A stretch of DNA of 32,770 bases from Chloroflexota bacterium (GTDB taxonomy: Bacteria; Chloroflexota; Dehalococcoidia; Lucifugimonadales; JACPCL1). The translations under genes and the position numbers were made by a program. The stretch is taken from contig JACPCL010000043.1 in NCBI GenBank assembly GCA_016179765.1, forward strand, positions 1 to 32,770, given 5' to 3'. Shown here piece after piece: positions 30,973-32,770 of the stretch (positions are counted from its first letter, which is position 1; each line of letters starts with the position of its first letter). The notes beneath the pieces are model-generated. The model saw nothing but the letters and a program-made list of their open reading frames with translations, was not told the origin of the DNA and searched no databases.

Positions 30973-31053
30973 AAGGGTGCTGAAAAACACCCCCAGGCCC
31001 CCGTCAGAGGAGGCTAAGCCCTCTCTGCACTCCCTTTTTTCAGCACCCTGCTC
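30970..31053. repeat. Dispersed TIR repeat, copy R7 (short form)
   Basis: 84 bp with the best-preserved ends: TAGAAGGGTGCTGAAAAACA and CTTTTTTCAGCACCCTGCTC are inverted copies over about 18 positions. An inner imperfect hairpin is CAGAGGAGGCTAAGCCCTCTCTG. The first TAG is the stop codon of the cupredoxin gene. Confidence 0.75.
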
Positions 31054-31055
31054 AA

Positions 31056-31080
31056 GAGGCCCCTCTTCTAGAGGGGCCTC
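31056..31080. terminator. Terminator-like hairpin between convergent genes
   Basis: A perfect 10-bp stem GAGGCCCCTC / GAGGGGCCTC has a TTCTA loop. It sits between the cupredoxin gene (plus) and the solute-binding protein gene (minus, stop at 31103). T-runs are poor on both sides. Confidence 0.6.
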
Positions 31081-31102
31081 GGTCATCTGCTCTTGGACAG
31101 GG

Positions 31103-32770
31103 CTAGACGTCGGAGCGCCAAATGAGCTCGTTCTTCTCCCAGGTGTAGAAGGTGATGGCCAGGGGGAGGTCCTTGACGTAGCTGTAGCCGAGCCGTTGAG
31201 ATGTTGACACTGGCCCGGGTGCAGCGGGGAGGAACTCCATGACGATGTCCTCCAGGGCCATGGCCTTCTTCTTTCGTGCGGCAGGGTCCTGGGTGGCAGC
31301 CATGTCCAGGTAGCCCTTGTCAACTCTGGGGTCGCTGTAGCCGAACCAGTTGCGGGAGCCGCCGGTGATGAAGTAGCTGCCAAAGAGCTCTTCTGGCGTA
31401 CCGGTGGTCTGGCAGAAGATGTAGCCCCAGATGGTGTAGTCCAGCTTCTCCGCCCGGGAGAAGGTGGTGGCCGTGTCCACCGGTTCAACGGTGACGTTGA
31501 TGCCGACCTTCCGGAGCTCGCCTGCAAGGAACTCGTTCTCACGCATGTAGCCGGAGGTGTTACGTGACATCATCTTCAGCTCCAGGCCCTTGGGGTAGAG
31601 CTCGCTTATGATCCGCTTGGCCTCCGCCAGGTCGGCGTCATGGGGCTTGCGGTAGCCTGGAAGCTTCAGGATCTCGTCCACGCTTTTGCCCCAGCCGCCG
31701 GTGTCCAGCCAGAGGTGGGGCTCGGAATAGCCGTCGTTCACGACGACGTTCCAGGCCTCCCGGTCAATGGCCAGGTTGACAGCCTGGCGCAGCTTCAGGT
31801 CGTTGAAGGGGGGCTTGGTGGAGTTCATTATGACGCCTGTGGGGCGGCAGCCGGTGCCATAGGGGAGGGAGAAGATTTCGCCCGAGGCGATGCGCTTGTC
31901 AAAGACGGGTTTATTGTCGGCGGTGGGGTTGCCGCCGCTGACGTCCACCTTGTGGGTGAGGAAGGCGGCCTGGATGATGGCCTCACCGTCCATGAGCACC
32001 AGGTCCCAGCCGTCCAGGTAGGGGAGGCCTGGCTTGAAGTAGTCGGGGTTGCGAGCATACTGCCAGAGGGCACCCCGCTGGAAACTCTTCAGGCGGAAGG
32101 GGCCGCTGCCATAGGGCCGCAGCTTCAGGTCGTTGGTGACAATGCCCTCGGGATAGATGCTGGAGAAGCCGATGACCAGGATGTTGGCCAGGCCGGGGAA
32201 GGGCTGGCGAAGGTGGAGCTTGAAGGTAAGGCCGTCCACGACCTCAATGCCGTTGTCGGGACGGTCAATGTCAATGAACTCCTTCATCCAGCCGGAGCGG
32301 GCGGAGATGGTCTGGCCGTGGAGGCCCATGATCTTCTCCAGGGACCACTTCACATCCTTGGAGGTCATGGCCGTGCCGTCCCGTGGGTGGGCTGGAGAGT
32401 AGCCGGTGTGGAACTTGACGTTGGGGCGGAGCTTGAAGGTCCACGTCTTGCCGTCAGCGGAGATGGTGTAGGACTCGGCGGCGTCGGGGACGATCTCCTG
32501 TCCCTTGGGGTTCCACAGCAGGTTGCTATATATCTTGGCGTTGTGGATGTTGTGGGCGGCGGAGGTGGCGGTGTGGGAATCAAAGCTCTGAGGGTCCTCG
32601 CCGGCGCTCTGCTTGATGAGGCCGCCCCTCTTGGGCTGGACGCTGGGGATGGGGGTGGGGGTGCGCGTCGCCGTGGGCGTGGGGGTGGCCACCACGGCCG
32701 CTGTCGTTGTCGGCGTAGGGGTCGCCCCGGCGGGCGGTGGCGTGGGCGTGCTGGTGGCGACTGCCGGCGG
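31103..32770 (-). CDS. ABC transporter substrate-binding protein, family 5 (peptide/nickel type), N-terminus beyond window
   Basis: The frame is open to the window edge, so the signal peptide and lipobox lie outside; the visible 555 residues start with a Pro/Thr/Ala-rich linker (ATPTPTATRTPTPIPSVQPK). The mature domain has the SBP_bac_5 pattern: KRGGLIKQSAGEDPQSFDSH, AESYTISADGKTWTFKLRPNVKFH, AMTSKDVKWSLEKI, YGSGPFRLKSFQRG and LRQAVNLAIDREAW. Family knowledge: captures oligopeptides, nickel or other solutes outside the membrane for a DppBCDF-type ABC importer. No permease genes are visible before the edge. The GTG at 32695 is internal, not the start. Substrate is unknown. Confidence 0.9.
   Translation of the reverse strand, partial: PPAVATSTPTPPPAGATPTPTTTAAVVATPTPTATRTPTPIPSVQPKRGGLIKQSAGEDPQSFDSHTATSAAHNIHNAKIYSNLLWNPKGQEIVPDAAESYTISADGKTWTFKLRPNVKFHTGYSPAHPRDGTAMTSKDVKWSLEKIMGLHGQTISARSGWMKEFIDIDRPDNGIEVVDGLTFKLHLRQPFPGLANILVIGFSSIYPEGIVTNDLKLRPYGSGPFRLKSFQRGALWQYARNPDYFKPGLPYLDGWDLVLMDGEAIIQAAFLTHKVDVSGGNPTADNKPVFDKRIASGEIFSLPYGTGCRPTGVIMNSTKPPFNDLKLRQAVNLAIDREAWNVVVNDGYSEPHLWLDTGGWGKSVDEILKLPGYRKPHDADLAEAKRIISELYPKGLELKMMSRNTSGYMRENEFLAGELRKVGINVTVEPVDTATTFSRAEKLDYTIWGYIFCQTTGTPEELFGSYFITGGSRNWFGYSDPRVDKGYLDMAATQDPAARKKKAMALEDIVMEFLPAAPGPVSTSQRLGYSYVKDLPLAITFYTWEKNELIWRSDV

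Noticed and set aside
1-32770. tRNA, rRNA, tmRNA or RNase P RNA
   Set aside because: I looked for cloverleaf-like TTCGAATC/GGTTC signals and conserved rRNA blocks and saw none; a tRNAscan/Rfam scan would settle it.

Overview
The window is GC-rich DNA (low-to-mid 60s percent by eye) from a bacterium. Gene content and style suggest Chloroflexota, probably the Dehalococcoidia/SAR202-like branch. Pointers are lipoproteins with Thr/Pro-rich linkers, an F420-type luciferase-like oxidoreductase, a family III CoA-transferase, a post-COAP-1-like surface protein, a tig-clpP-clpX operon, and many short palindromic intergenic repeats. The taxonomic call is an inference; no rRNA or tRNA gene was seen.

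Layout. 1-5.0 kb: end of an F420-dependent oxidoreductase; a rhodanese-type sulfurtransferase on the minus strand whose catalytic Cys codon is an in-frame TGA (candidate selenoprotein); a SelW-like Rdx gene; and a large surface protein that starts abruptly at the end of that gene. 5.0-6.9 kb: a 33-codon ORF coupled to lipA, a 22-bp-stem terminator, and a convergent metallo-beta-lactamase-fold hydrolase. 6.9-8.5 kb: a vitamin B12 module (promoter, cobalamin riboswitch, tiny leader ORF, terminator, ECF S-component, DUF4430 lipoprotein). 8.6-17.6 kb: metabolic genes (two Gfo/Idh oxidoreductases, MOT1-type molybdate transporter, CaiB/BaiF CoA-transferase, thioesterase, DUF2779 nuclease-like protein, cyclase, DinB). 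17.7-20.2 kb: HpcH/HpaI aldolase, then an operon of a beta-propeller protein, a ubiquitin-like MoaD/ThiS protein and a 55-aa ORF. 20.5-25 kb: YyaL-type thioredoxin-domain protein, a DUF433-DUF5615 pair bracketed by long direct repeats, a Gly/Lys-rich 53-aa protein and RNase HI. 25-29.5 kb: cysteine synthase and the tig-clpP-clpX operon. 29.6-32.8 kb: two cupredoxin-type lipoproteins and a family 5 solute-binding protein running off the end.

Themes. Sulfur/selenium redox chemistry recurs (sulfurtransferase, SelW-like Rdx, LipA, cysteine synthase, thioredoxin-domain protein). A family of about 80-200 bp repeats with terminal inverted repeats is scattered through the window, and in three cases the first three bases of the repeat are the TAG stop codon of the adjacent gene. 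The observation most worth follow-up is the TGA exactly at the catalytic Cys of the sulfurtransferase, with 45 further conserved-looking codons and a SECIS-like hairpin at the expected distance.
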